From JBFHER01 sp041584055 (GTDB lineage Bacteria; Bacteroidota; Bacteroidia; Bacteroidales; UBA5342), in the NCBI GenBank assembly GCA_041584055.1, contig JBFHER010000071.1, forward strand, positions 1 through 15,264: a stretch of DNA of 15,264 nt, read 5' to 3'. Shown piece by piece: positions 8,339-15,264 of this stretch (its first letter is position 1; each line of letters begins with the position of its first letter). The position numbers and the translations under genes are program-made. The notes under the pieces are model-generated. The model made no database searches and was not told where the DNA came from. It was given only the letters and a program-made list of their open reading frames with translations.

Positions 8339-8370
8339 CAAATCTACCCTCTAGGCCGAACTAAAACAAA
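8339..8370 (-). promoter_or_regulatory. Bacteroidota-type promoter for the GH29 operon
   Basis: Reading the minus strand, TTTG (8370-8367) is followed by exactly 20 nt and then TAGATTTG (8346-8339). This matches the Bacteroidota housekeeping sigma consensus of a -33 TTTG and a -7 TAnnTTTG with about 19-21 nt between. Transcription would start near 8333, giving an untranslated leader of about 200 nt before the GH29 ATG. No start site has been measured, so the call rests on consensus and spacing alone. Confidence 0.6.
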
Positions 8371-8633
8371 AAAAGTTTGAGCAGATTGTAATTCTATCGC
8401 AGATGTGAGAGAATTATTTACCTTTGACTTCTATCACCGTTTTGAGAGTAATTGAAAATTTGAATATATCGTCACAAACAAAAAAATCAATTCTTTTAAA
8501 CAATTCACAAATTGATGAGAATTTTGAAAATGGTAAAATAATTGTTTAAAGACAAGGTAAAAACCAGAGAAAACAAAATCTTATGATATTATTAAATGAC
8601 ATTTGATTCCTTATTTAACATACAACATTTCGC

Positions 8634-8957
8634 ATGACAAAAGCAACAGAAAAACCATCGCCAGAAGCAAAAGCGCTATCGCTTTTTTTAATGGCTTATA
8701 AAAGCACAAGTCCAATATACAATGAGAAATCGAAACGCATTAAAAGACTGTGGGGCCTTGTGTTAAAAGATGAATTGAGCATGAGTGACTATATTGAAGA
8801 AGTGCAAAACACTTTAACATCTTTTGGTGGTTATGCAGAAGTGGTAGAGAAAACAGTTCGATTTTACATTGAAAAAACTGGCGAATGGAAATTGCAGGGT
8901 GATGATAAATATTGCCTGGACGCTAAGAAAATTGCTGATAAAATCTTGAACAAGTAG
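8634..8957 (+). CDS. Small hypothetical protein, unrecognised
   Basis: A 107-residue ORF and the only convincing gene on the plus strand. I do not recognise a family. It is soluble, with no signal peptide or membrane segment, and is rich in Lys and Glu. The predicted structure is mainly helical (EAKALSLFLMAYKS, SMSDYIEEVQNTLTSF, YCLDAKKIADKILNK), with one Cys near the C-terminus. Codon choice and residue mix look like genuine coding sequence, and no other gene overlaps it on either strand. ATG at 8634 follows TTTAACATACAACATTTCGC with no Shine-Dalgarno, which is normal for the phylum. It is flanked by the divergent GH29 promoter region and the convergent GH97 gene, so it is its own transcription unit and may be unrelated to glycan use. 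It is probably cytoplasmic. Confidence 0.7.
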   Translation: MTKATEKPSPEAKALSLFLMAYKSTSPIYNEKSKRIKRLWGLVLKDELSMSDYIEEVQNTLTSFGGYAEVVEKTVRFYIEKTGEWKLQGDDKYCLDAKKIADKILNK

Positions 8958-8966
8958 ACAGTCAAT

Positions 8967-8988
8967 CCACAATAGCTTCGCTTCGTGG
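8967..8988 (+). terminator. Possible stem-loop after the small hypothetical gene
   Basis: Beginning 10 nt after the stop codon, CCAC (8967-8970) pairs with GTGG (8985-8988), and AGC pairs with GCT around a TTC loop, with a small internal bulge. No T-run follows, so a rho-independent terminator is only a weak suggestion. Confidence 0.3.
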
Positions 8989-9073
8989 TGAGTATCCTGT
9001 TTGATTTAAGTTTCGGTTTAACATTGCATCATCTCAGATCGAACAAAAAAACGACGTTCCACAAAAGGCTCCC

Positions 9074-9115
9074 CTGCCATATCGATCAAAATTAATTTTG
9101 CTATACCCCTGGCAG
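9074..9115. terminator. Nested inverted repeat between convergent genes
   Basis: CTGCCA (9074-9079) and TGGCAG (9110-9115) are perfect 6-bp arms. Between them lies a perfect 14-bp palindrome, CAAAATTAATTTTG (9087-9100). The element sits between the stop of the plus-strand small gene (8957) and the stop of the minus-strand GH97 gene (9174), the usual place for a two-way terminator. It lacks a compact GC stem with an adjoining T-run, so termination is inferred from place and symmetry only. Confidence 0.4.
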
Positions 9116-9173
9116 ACCAACTGATCTGTAAGAAATCGCAGTACGTGTGAACCAGCACGATGACAACTCAGGC

Positions 9174-11156
9174 TTACTGATTTACAATATGCATGGCAAA
9201 ACCATTGTTTGCTTTTAAATGTATTTCCAATTCAGTTGTCGAATTTATTACGATCTCTCGGATTGCAACCTGTGTTCTGGTTTCAACACTTTCATCATCC
9301 GTATATAATTTGGCTTTGTAGTTTACGCCTTCTTTTAGAAAAGAGAAATCAGGTTTAATCGTATGTGCTTCCTTGCCGTTAATTCCGCCAATGAACCAAT
9401 CATTTCCTTTGCGTCGTGCAATGACACCCAATTTCCCAATTTCAGCCGTCAGCACCTTTGTTTCGTCCCAGGTAGTGGGAACATGCTTGAAAAACTCAAG
9501 TTCAGGTTCGTTGCCTATGGTTTTGGTATCTCCCCATAAACCATCATCCTTAACAGGTGCATCCGGCGCTTTATCGTACCAGAACAAGAACTGCAATGGA
9601 CTAAAGATGCAAACTGTTTTTGCCAGCTGTGATGCGTGTGAGCCCATTACTTCAACGCGTTTATTATAGTAACACACAGTATTATCTGCCGGACCTGCAA
9701 GTGTTCTTGTAAACATTGAAATCAAAGTATGCTCGTTGGTCACTGTAGTTTCGTCTCCTGCAATACCTTCCTGTGTTAGAAAATTAGGATATGTGCGCGA
9801 AAAACCGGTGGGGCGATATTCGTCATGTACATCCACAATCATTTCATATTCCGCTGTTTTTTGAATGGCCTTGTGCATCCAGGCAGTTGCTTCCTGATCC
9901 CCAACCCGAACAAAACCATATTTAATTCCTGCCACGCCCCATTTCTTAAATAAAGGCAGGATATCGTCCAGTTGCTTTTCCAGTGCTCTGCGATTTACAT
10001 ACAAAATAAGGCCAATGCCTTTTTCTTTGGCATAGCTCGTTACAGCCTCCATATCCAGTGGACCTTTTGATCGCTTCGGATCCAGGGTTACTGTTGTGGC
10101 ATCGGATTCATTTTTCATTTCATCTCCATACCAGCCCGCATCAAACATTATGTATTGCATGTTATGAGCTGCAACAAAGTCAACGGCAGAGTAAGCACCC
10201 TGGGTTGTCAGTGTGGTCTCACGCAAGACCTTTCCCGGTTTAATCCATGCATCATCTTCGATGGCTGATGGATCGTTCAGGTTTTGAATGATATAATTGT
10301 TCTCCAGCAATTCACCATAACTATCACCAATCATCACCACGCGCCAGGGGGATTGAAATGGCAATGATTTGTGCACTTTTGCACCTTCCAGGCGTTCTGT
10401 GAGGATGGCACCCGTAATGGTATCCTGTTTTTGAACACCCATTTTCCCATCCAGCGTGGAAAGGATGCAATGGGCTGATCTATCTCCCCGGCTATAGCTC
10501 AGGCGAGCATAATCCACCAGCTTCGCCTCAGCAAGGGCCACTTTCAGATGATCTCCCAGCTCTATGAGCAAGGGACGTTCACAACCGGGCTCCAATTGAC
10601 TGATTGGAATTTTACGGTATTCTCCCTGCGCTGTCAGCACACCCCGTTCACGTTTTGGTGTTGACCATAAGGGATAATCATTCTCAAAATTGTAATGGAT
10701 TTTTTCATCCAGACCAATGGTGCTCAAGTCTCCCTGCTCTGGTATCTCGTAAGCAAATGCAATCCCTTCGTTGTAAGCCCTACAGATAAGATTTATATTC
10801 GTTGTGCCATTGGTAAGGTATACTTTAACCTGATTGTACACATCCGGGATTGTACTCCTTTCACTGAAGCGAGAGGTCCATTCATCATCTACAGATGTTA
10901 TTTCGCTTTTAATAATTGAAAACGAACCCTTGAGATCAAGATCCTCTGAAGACAATTCTATCTGGGATGGCAGGATGACGTTTTCTTCACCATAATTAAC
11001 AGAGAAGGATAAGCCATCAGCCGCAATACTTGAGGAAGGAAACAGTACTATTGATTTAAGACCATCTGGAGATGCTAATTCAATTGAATTGTCAGATTTA
11101 CACCCTGCAAAAACGATCACTATGGCTGCGATAACACCAAACTGAAATTGTCTCAT
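9174..11156 (-). CDS. GH97 glycoside hydrolase lipoprotein
   Basis: Alpha-glycosidase of 660 residues, the usual GH97 length. ATG at 11154-11156 begins a signal ending VFAGC (Cys19), so it is a lipoprotein. The order of parts is GH97: an N-terminal beta-sandwich (about 25-300, with SPDGLKSIVLF and CRAYNEGIAFAYEIP), the (beta/alpha)8 barrel (about 305-570, with YIMFDAGWYGDE, GIGLILYVNRR and RPTGFSRTYPNFLTQEG), and a C-terminal beta domain (DWFIGGINGKE onward). Known GH97 enzymes are inverting alpha-glucosidases (SusB) or retaining alpha-galactosidases. Here the barrel strand that carries the Asp nucleophile in retaining members reads GIKYGF (410-415), with Gly at that place. The HE of inverting members appears as HDE (444-446). 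The protein belongs to a less studied clade and its specificity is uncertain. It lies 165 nt downstream of the large secreted sulfatase, with a possible -7 box in between. Confidence 0.92.
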   Translation of the reverse strand: MRQFQFGVIAAIVIVFAGCKSDNSIELASPDGLKSIVLFPSSSIAADGLSFSVNYGEENVILPSQIELSSEDLDLKGSFSIIKSEITSVDDEWTSRFSERSTIPDVYNQVKVYLTNGTTNINLICRAYNEGIAFAYEIPEQGDLSTIGLDEKIHYNFENDYPLWSTPKRERGVLTAQGEYRKIPISQLEPGCERPLLIELGDHLKVALAEAKLVDYARLSYSRGDRSAHCILSTLDGKMGVQKQDTITGAILTERLEGAKVHKSLPFQSPWRVVMIGDSYGELLENNYIIQNLNDPSAIEDDAWIKPGKVLRETTLTTQGAYSAVDFVAAHNMQYIMFDAGWYGDEMKNESDATTVTLDPKRSKGPLDMEAVTSYAKEKGIGLILYVNRRALEKQLDDILPLFKKWGVAGIKYGFVRVGDQEATAWMHKAIQKTAEYEMIVDVHDEYRPTGFSRTYPNFLTQEGIAGDETTVTNEHTLISMFTRTLAGPADNTVCYYNKRVEVMGSHASQLAKTVCIFSPLQFLFWYDKAPDAPVKDDGLWGDTKTIGNEPELEFFKHVPTTWDETKVLTAEIGKLGVIARRKGNDWFIGGINGKEAHTIKPDFSFLKEGVNYKAKLYTDDESVETRTQVAIREIVINSTTELEIHLKANNGFAMHIVNQ

Positions 11157-11186
11157 AATTTATTTTTTGTAAACAATATTAGAATA

Positions 11187-11194
11187 CAAATTTA
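11187..11194 (-). promoter_or_regulatory. Possible -7 box before the GH97 gene
   Basis: On the minus strand the octamer reads TAAATTTG, fitting the Bacteroidota -7 consensus TAnnTTTG, and lies about 30 nt upstream of the GH97 ATG. No TTTG or TTG occurs 19-21 nt further upstream, so the promoter is half-supported. Confidence 0.3.
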
Positions 11195-11231
11195 AGCTTT
11201 CTAATCATAAATCGGTATTCTCAGGATTTCA

Positions 11232-11260
11232 ATGAGTGCAATTTTTGTTGCATCACTCAT
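11232..11260. repeat. Imperfect inverted repeat between the large sulfatase and GH97 genes
   Basis: ATGAGTGCAA on the left and TTGCATCACTCAT on the right pair as 6 plus 4 base pairs with a 3-nt bulge and a TTTTTG loop. It lies about 60 nt past the stop of the large secreted protein. No T-run follows on the minus strand, so it could be a processing hairpin, an operator or chance. Confidence 0.3.
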
Positions 11261-11321
11261 GGTTAAACAACAATATAACAGGCTGTGTCTTTAGAAATCT
11301 GGTCTTACAAAAAAATAAGGA

Positions 11322-14300
11322 CTATTTGCTTTTAATGAATTTGAGCAGGTGATTGCCGGACTCCGCTTCAATTTTAAGCAAGTAAATCCCATTTGCCAGA
11401 TGAGAAACATCCATCTGAACATCTGTCTTCAGTTCGTCCTTTTGAAGCATCACATTGCCAATTACATCGTACACCACCAAACGTCTGATGGTTCCCTTCA
11501 ACAATGAGACATGCAGTGTTTCGGATGCAGGATTGGGATAGATCCGAATGCCTTGATTCACCAAAGATGGTTGAAAGATGCTTTCCGGAATGGTTCCTGT
11601 GGTAACGATTACCAGTTCGGGTTTATTTGTTCCGGCTTCCTTGCTGTTGAATCGGATATCGCCACCGCTTCCTTCCACGTCCTTTAGCAAGCATGAAACG
11701 ATTTTGTCGGAATTAAGTTGCGCTTGTACATAAGCAGTTACATTCCATTCATAGTACATATTAGCAGCGTCAACTGATGTACTGGCAAGTGCATTTCCGA
11801 TTGTAGGCGCATTGTCCCAGACAACTGTTGTTTCTGTCCAGTCATCCCCAATTTCCGATGCTGTGATCTTAGATAGCTCAGTTCTATTGGCGTATAGTCG
11901 AAGGCTTGCCTGTGCAACATCTTCGCCCGTTAAGTTCTGATTTGTCAGATCAAACTTCACCAAACTATTTCGAAAAAAATCATCTTTGTTTCCCGTTTTA
12001 ATCCGTAGTTCAGCCTCTGTTCCGTAATTTATGGCTGCAGATGCTCCTCCCCTTACATAGCTATCCTCAATTACAGGAAATGTTAAAACTTCAGAATCAT
12101 CAGCAAGGGTAAACCCCGACGCTTCATTTGAATATCGCGAGGCCCCTTCATCATTAAAGGCTTTCACTCTGTAAATATATTTTGTTCCGGCATCCAAATC
12201 CATATCCTGATAAGTGTTTATATTTGACTCCAGGGTAGCAATTTCAACGAATGTACCATTCACATCTTTTCGTTCAATGCTAAAGCCAAGTTCATTCAGT
12301 GCGTTATCGTTCCAGTTTAGTTCAATTTGCGACATTGAACTGGCTGATGCCACAAGTAAGGTTGGTGCCAGCGGTGGAGATTTATATTCAGATGAATTTG
12401 TTATTAATTTGAGTTGTGGCGCATTGGCTCCTTCCTTACTGCTAAAGGTCAGAACCCCGGCACCAGCCCCCTGTGCTTCTATCACCAGATTAACACTGCC
12501 TCCCATATTTTCTTTAACAAATGCTGAGATATCCCAGTTAAAATACGCCTGCGTTCCATCGATCCATGCAGATCCAATTTCAGTCCCTTTTTCCGGTGCA
12601 TTGTTCCAGGTAATCTCAGATTCGCCCCAGACATCTGTTGTTTCATAGACTTTCACATCGGAGGGGCTTCCTTCGTTTACAAACAGGCACAACAAAGCCT
12701 TTTCACAGGCTTGCACCTCACTCAAATCAAAACTTAGATAGATCTTTTTTGAAGGTTCCGGATCTCCACCTTCACTGAGTTCAAGAACAGAACTATTGCC
12801 AAAATTCTCATTTGCGGAAATGCCCGAAACCAGATGCGCATCTTTTACCGAATTTATAGAATTTACTTCATTATGTGCCTCAATCAGTTGCGCCACACCA
12901 ATGGCATCTTCTCCCCGCCCTGTGTAAAACAGATAGAGTGAACCATCAGCATCTTCAAACACAAATGGGTCGCGCAACTGGTTAACATCTTCAGGCGCAC
13001 TTGAAGTTTCTGATGGTGCGGGTGTCAGGTCCCCACCTTCCCAGCCGGGAGCTGACTGTAAGATCTGGTACGGCGGATAAGATGCCTCCCATTGTGTCCA
13101 GTCGCCAACACTCAGATCGATGGTTGACATTTGAATATTCTCCAACAAATCTCCCCGTCGACTGTAAAAAACCTGCAACTCGTCTCCCACGATCCGAACA
13201 CCAGTGTGGCGAACACGAAGTTCAGCGGATGTCAAACCGGTGTTCTCGTCAATGGCCTTTTGAAAAGGATTATTGGGATGAGCATCCCATAACTTCGACT
13301 CAAAATTAAAGCCCACAGGCGGAGTCCATGGATCATCTGCATTCAATGCCTTGTAGGGTGTACCATTGTTGGTCAGTGCGTACAGATCATCCTTGTACCT
13401 GAACACCCGAAAATACGACGGTCCAAAAAACACTGGTTGAATGTTATCATAAAAATCGAGACCATCTGATGAATAAGACACATAGCTCAGCTGTGCATCA
13501 AGTTCATTATCATTCACATAAGTAGACTGCCCAGCATGAAAATAAAGGATAATACGTTTGTTTTCATGATCGATATGTGCATCGGGTGATGCCAGGTGGT
13601 TTTGTTCGATGCGGATGCCATTTGCCAATTGAATGTCATTTTGACCATGATCCAGCACCCCGCGATCACCAATCGCCACGCCGGTCCCAACATTATAAAG
13701 ATGCCATGGGCCTTCTATTGCAGATGCCCAGGCCATTCGGATATACTCTCCGTCGTGATGGGCAAAATAACAGTAGTAAACTGCCTCCGGATCCGCGCGC
13801 TGTTCGGGGCTGATCCAGTCAGGAATGCGGATGACACTGGGGCCGTTGATGTTTACCCCATCCTCTTCTGCGCCAGCATCGGTAAACATTTCCTGTGTAA
13901 TGATAGGCAATCCATCATTGCATCTTTTAACATCATACTTTACTGTCAGCAGGGCCGCGTCCACATCAAAATCATCCGCAGTATTTGTAATCCATTCTTT
14001 CAGCATTTCTCTACAGGACACAAGTGCTTCATGGTAAGCCGGATCATAGGTCACAGGATTCAATTCGCCCGGATCATTTTCAATGTCGAATAACTGTTCT
14101 TTATTCGCACCATTATCGAACAGAAAATACTTAAACTTACTTGTAACTACCATTCGTCCGTTGAAGCTACCAGGTGAATTGCTCTTGTACACCTTTTGAT
14201 CAATTTCAGAAACCACATAGTCTCTTTGTACCGGGGTGGCATCTCCTGCATCGATCAGAAAGCTGGCACTCAGGTTTTCACCCGGCAGGTACTCAGGGAT

Positions 14301-15264
14301 GTCAATCCCGGCCAGCTTCAGAATGGTGGGATACAGGTCAAGACCATTTGAAATAAGTGTTTCTTCATCCACAACACCGGCTTTGGTCTTCCCCTTCCAG
14401 GAAACAATGAAAGGGATATTGATTACCTCCTCGTAAAAGTTTTTTTTCTGCGTCCATTGATGAGACGCATGTCCGTCGCCATGATCTGAAGTATAGATAA
14501 TAATGGTATTGTCTAACATACCCTGATTCTCCAGTTCATTGTAAAGCTCTCCCACATGAGCATCGACTTTCTCTAACAGTCGGTCATAACCGTACATGTA
14601 CTGTCTCCATTGGGATTCAGTCCAATCCTTATAAGGATTTGTATCCCAGTATTGGTCGCCCGGATCCTGATTTCTTCGTGCAGAAATGCCTTCTGCCTCA
14701 TTCTCAGGAATTGCAAAGTTGGATGGAAGCATCGGACAATAAGCGGTATCCATCTGTTCTTCCACCGCCCCATCGTGATATGAATCAGAGTCACCTGCAA
14801 TGTTTCTGGCCAACTCACAACAATCATGTGGATTCAGGAATGAAGTGATCAAAAAGAAGGGTTTTGGGTGCTCCTGTTTCAGGAAATCCGTGCTCCATCC
14901 CGTTATATCTGTATCATCATGACCATCACGGTAGGTCTGAAACCCATGCCAATCGCTCACATCATCGATGTCTGTTGAGCCAACATGCCATTTCCCCAGA
15001 TAGGCTGTTTCATAGCCACCATCAGTAAGCAGGCCAGCCACTGAAGGATAGTTGGTCGGAGTAGCCTTGCTGGGCATCATGCCTGTCATAAATGACTTCC
15101 GCGATGCCGTGCAAACAGGATATGTGCAATAGCTGCGTGTAAAGGTTACACCCTGCTCTGCTAACTTATCAATCCCGGGGGTACTGATATGCTCATACCC
15201 TCTCTGTGTTAGGATGGATCCTGAATGTTGATCCGTGATAATGACCAGGATGTTTGGCTTCTCC
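11322..15264 (-). CDS. Secreted multidomain sulfatase / beta-propeller / CBM96-like protein with T9SS sorting domain; N-terminus cut by window edge
   Basis: The frame is open from the window edge, giving at least 1313 residues; the signal peptide lies outside. Counting from the internal Met at 15089, the order is as follows. The sulfatase domain runs to about 385, with, before that Met, PNILVIITDQHSG (metal site) and VCTASRKSFMTG (FGly motif CxAxR), then LGKWHVGS, NPHDCC, and YTSDHGDGHASH with QKKNFYEE. A five-bladed beta-propeller resembling GH43/GH117 follows (about 400-740), with RADPEAVYYCYF, ASPDAHID and LRDPFVFEDADGSLYLFY. Next come a CBM96/DNRLRE-like module (745-900; ITWNNAPEKGT), an FN3 domain (905-995; LNWNDNALNELGFSIER), a second CBM96-like module (1000-1163; VVWDNAPTIGN), and a type A Por/T9SS sorting domain (1178-1255; IYPNPASETLHV ending LLKFIKSK). 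It is probably exported and attached to the cell surface or released. The sulfatase and sorting calls are firm; the propeller's activity is unknown. Confidence 0.92.
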   Translation of the reverse strand, partial: EKPNILVIITDQHSGSILTQRGYEHISTPGIDKLAEQGVTFTRSYCTYPVCTASRKSFMTGMMPSKATPTNYPSVAGLLTDGGYETAYLGKWHVGSTDIDDVSDWHGFQTYRDGHDDTDITGWSTDFLKQEHPKPFFLITSFLNPHDCCELARNIAGDSDSYHDGAVEEQMDTAYCPMLPSNFAIPENEAEGISARRNQDPGDQYWDTNPYKDWTESQWRQYMYGYDRLLEKVDAHVGELYNELENQGMLDNTIIIYTSDHGDGHASHQWTQKKNFYEEVINIPFIVSWKGKTKAGVVDEETLISNGLDLYPTILKLAGIDIPEYLPGENLSASFLIDAGDATPVQRDYVVSEIDQKVYKSNSPGSFNGRMVVTSKFKYFLFDNGANKEQLFDIENDPGELNPVTYDPAYHEALVSCREMLKEWITNTADDFDVDAALLTVKYDVKRCNDGLPIITQEMFTDAGAEEDGVNINGPSVIRIPDWISPEQRADPEAVYYCYFAHHDGEYIRMAWASAIEGPWHLYNVGTGVAIGDRGVLDHGQNDIQLANGIRIEQNHLASPDAHIDHENKRIILYFHAGQSTYVNDNELDAQLSYVSYSSDGLDFYDNIQPVFFGPSYFRVFRYKDDLYALTNNGTPYKALNADDPWTPPVGFNFESKLWDAHPNNPFQKAIDENTGLTSAELRVRHTGVRIVGDELQVFYSRRGDLLENIQMSTIDLSVGDWTQWEASYPPYQILQSAPGWEGGDLTPAPSETSSAPEDVNQLRDPFVFEDADGSLYLFYTGRGEDAIGVAQLIEAHNEVNSINSVKDAHLVSGISANENFGNSSVLELSEGGDPEPSKKIYLSFDLSEVQACEKALLCLFVNEGSPSDVKVYETTDVWGESEITWNNAPEKGTEIGSAWIDGTQAYFNWDISAFVKENMGGSVNLVIEAQGAGAGVLTFSSKEGANAPQLKLITNSSEYKSPPLAPTLLVASASSMSQIELNWNDNALNELGFSIERKDVNGTFVEIATLESNINTYQDMDLDAGTKYIYRVKAFNDEGASRYSNEASGFTLADDSEVLTFPVIEDSYVRGGASAAINYGTEAELRIKTGNKDDFFRNSLVKFDLTNQNLTGEDVAQASLRLYANRTELSKITASEIGDDWTETTVVWDNAPTIGNALASTSVDAANMYYEWNVTAYVQAQLNSDKIVSCLLKDVEGSGGDIRFNSKEAGTNKPELVIVTTGTIPESIFQPSLVNQGIRIYPNPASETLHVSLLKGTIRRLVVYDVIGNVMLQKDELKTDVQMDVSHLANGIYLLKIEAESGNHLLKFIKSK

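Larger units (their letters stand above)
8132..8633. other. Divergent intergenic region between the GH29 gene and the small plus-strand gene
   Basis: About 500 AT-rich bases with no gene. On the minus strand it holds a TTTG-N20-TAGATTTG promoter (8339-8370) and, downstream, a leader of about 200 nt with two short palindromes (8168-8179 and 8193-8208). A second possible -7 box on the minus strand, TATTTTTG (8216-8223), has no TTTG at the right distance. On the plus strand TACCTTTG (8419-8426) fits a -7 box for the small gene at 8634, but the nearest TTG is about 30 nt away, so it is weak. The part 8490-8560 contains several AATTG/CAATT inverted repeats typical of AT-rich spacer. Confidence 0.6.

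Noticed and set aside
13596..14093. Plus-strand ORF of 165 codons inside the large sulfatase gene
   Set aside because: It lies wholly antisense to a well-supported coding region and its translation shows no domain.
1..15264. CRISPR array, insertion sequence, tRNA or phage-like module
   Set aside because: No spaced direct repeats, transposase, integrase or cloverleaf-like sequence was seen on either strand.

Overview
The window looks like part of a polysaccharide-degradation locus from a member of the Bacteroidota, probably a marine or otherwise sulfated-glycan-exposed species. The phylum is suggested by GH97, GH29 and S1 sulfatase genes carrying lipoprotein signals with acidic or lysine-rich residues after the cysteine. 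It is also suggested by a type IX secretion (Por) sorting domain at the C-terminus of the largest protein, and by a promoter of the Bacteroidota form TTTG-N20-TAnnTTTG. The genus cannot be named from sequence alone. No SusC/SusD pair, regulator, tRNA, rRNA, insertion sequence or CRISPR array is visible.

Layout, in the minus-strand transcription direction (right to left): (i) 15264-11322, a very long secreted protein, cut by the window edge, that joins an S1-type sulfatase, a GH43/GH117-like five-bladed beta-propeller, two CBM96/DNRLRE-like modules around an FN3 domain, and a T9SS sorting domain. (ii) 11156-9174, a GH97 lipoprotein. (iii) 8131-6392, a GH29 alpha-L-fucosidase, followed 28 nt later by (iv) 6363-5578, a DUF1961-like lipoprotein. 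(v) 5343-3904, an arylsulfatase lipoprotein with the classical CSPSR motif. (vi) about 3572-1737 and (vii) 1707-1, two adjacent paralogous sulfatases, the last cut by the window edge. The only convincing plus-strand gene is a small hypothetical ORF at 8634-8957. It sits in the middle and separates the GH97/secreted-sulfatase part from the fucosidase/sulfatase part.

How it may work together (inference): the secreted sulfatase-propeller protein would bind and start desulfating or trimming a sulfated polysaccharide outside the cell. The lipoprotein sulfatases, GH97 and DUF1961 protein would act at the cell surface or outer membrane, and the signal-peptidase-I-type GH29 and last sulfatase in the periplasm. 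Four sulfatases, a fucosidase and a GH97 point to a sulfated, fucose-containing glycan that may also contain alpha-galactose or glucose, such as a fucoidan-like polymer. The substrate is not proven.

The most unusual item is the sulfatase/beta-propeller fusion. A well-formed promoter with a roughly 200-nt palindrome-bearing leader before the GH29 gene, and the non-canonical active-site strand of the GH97, are also worth a second look.
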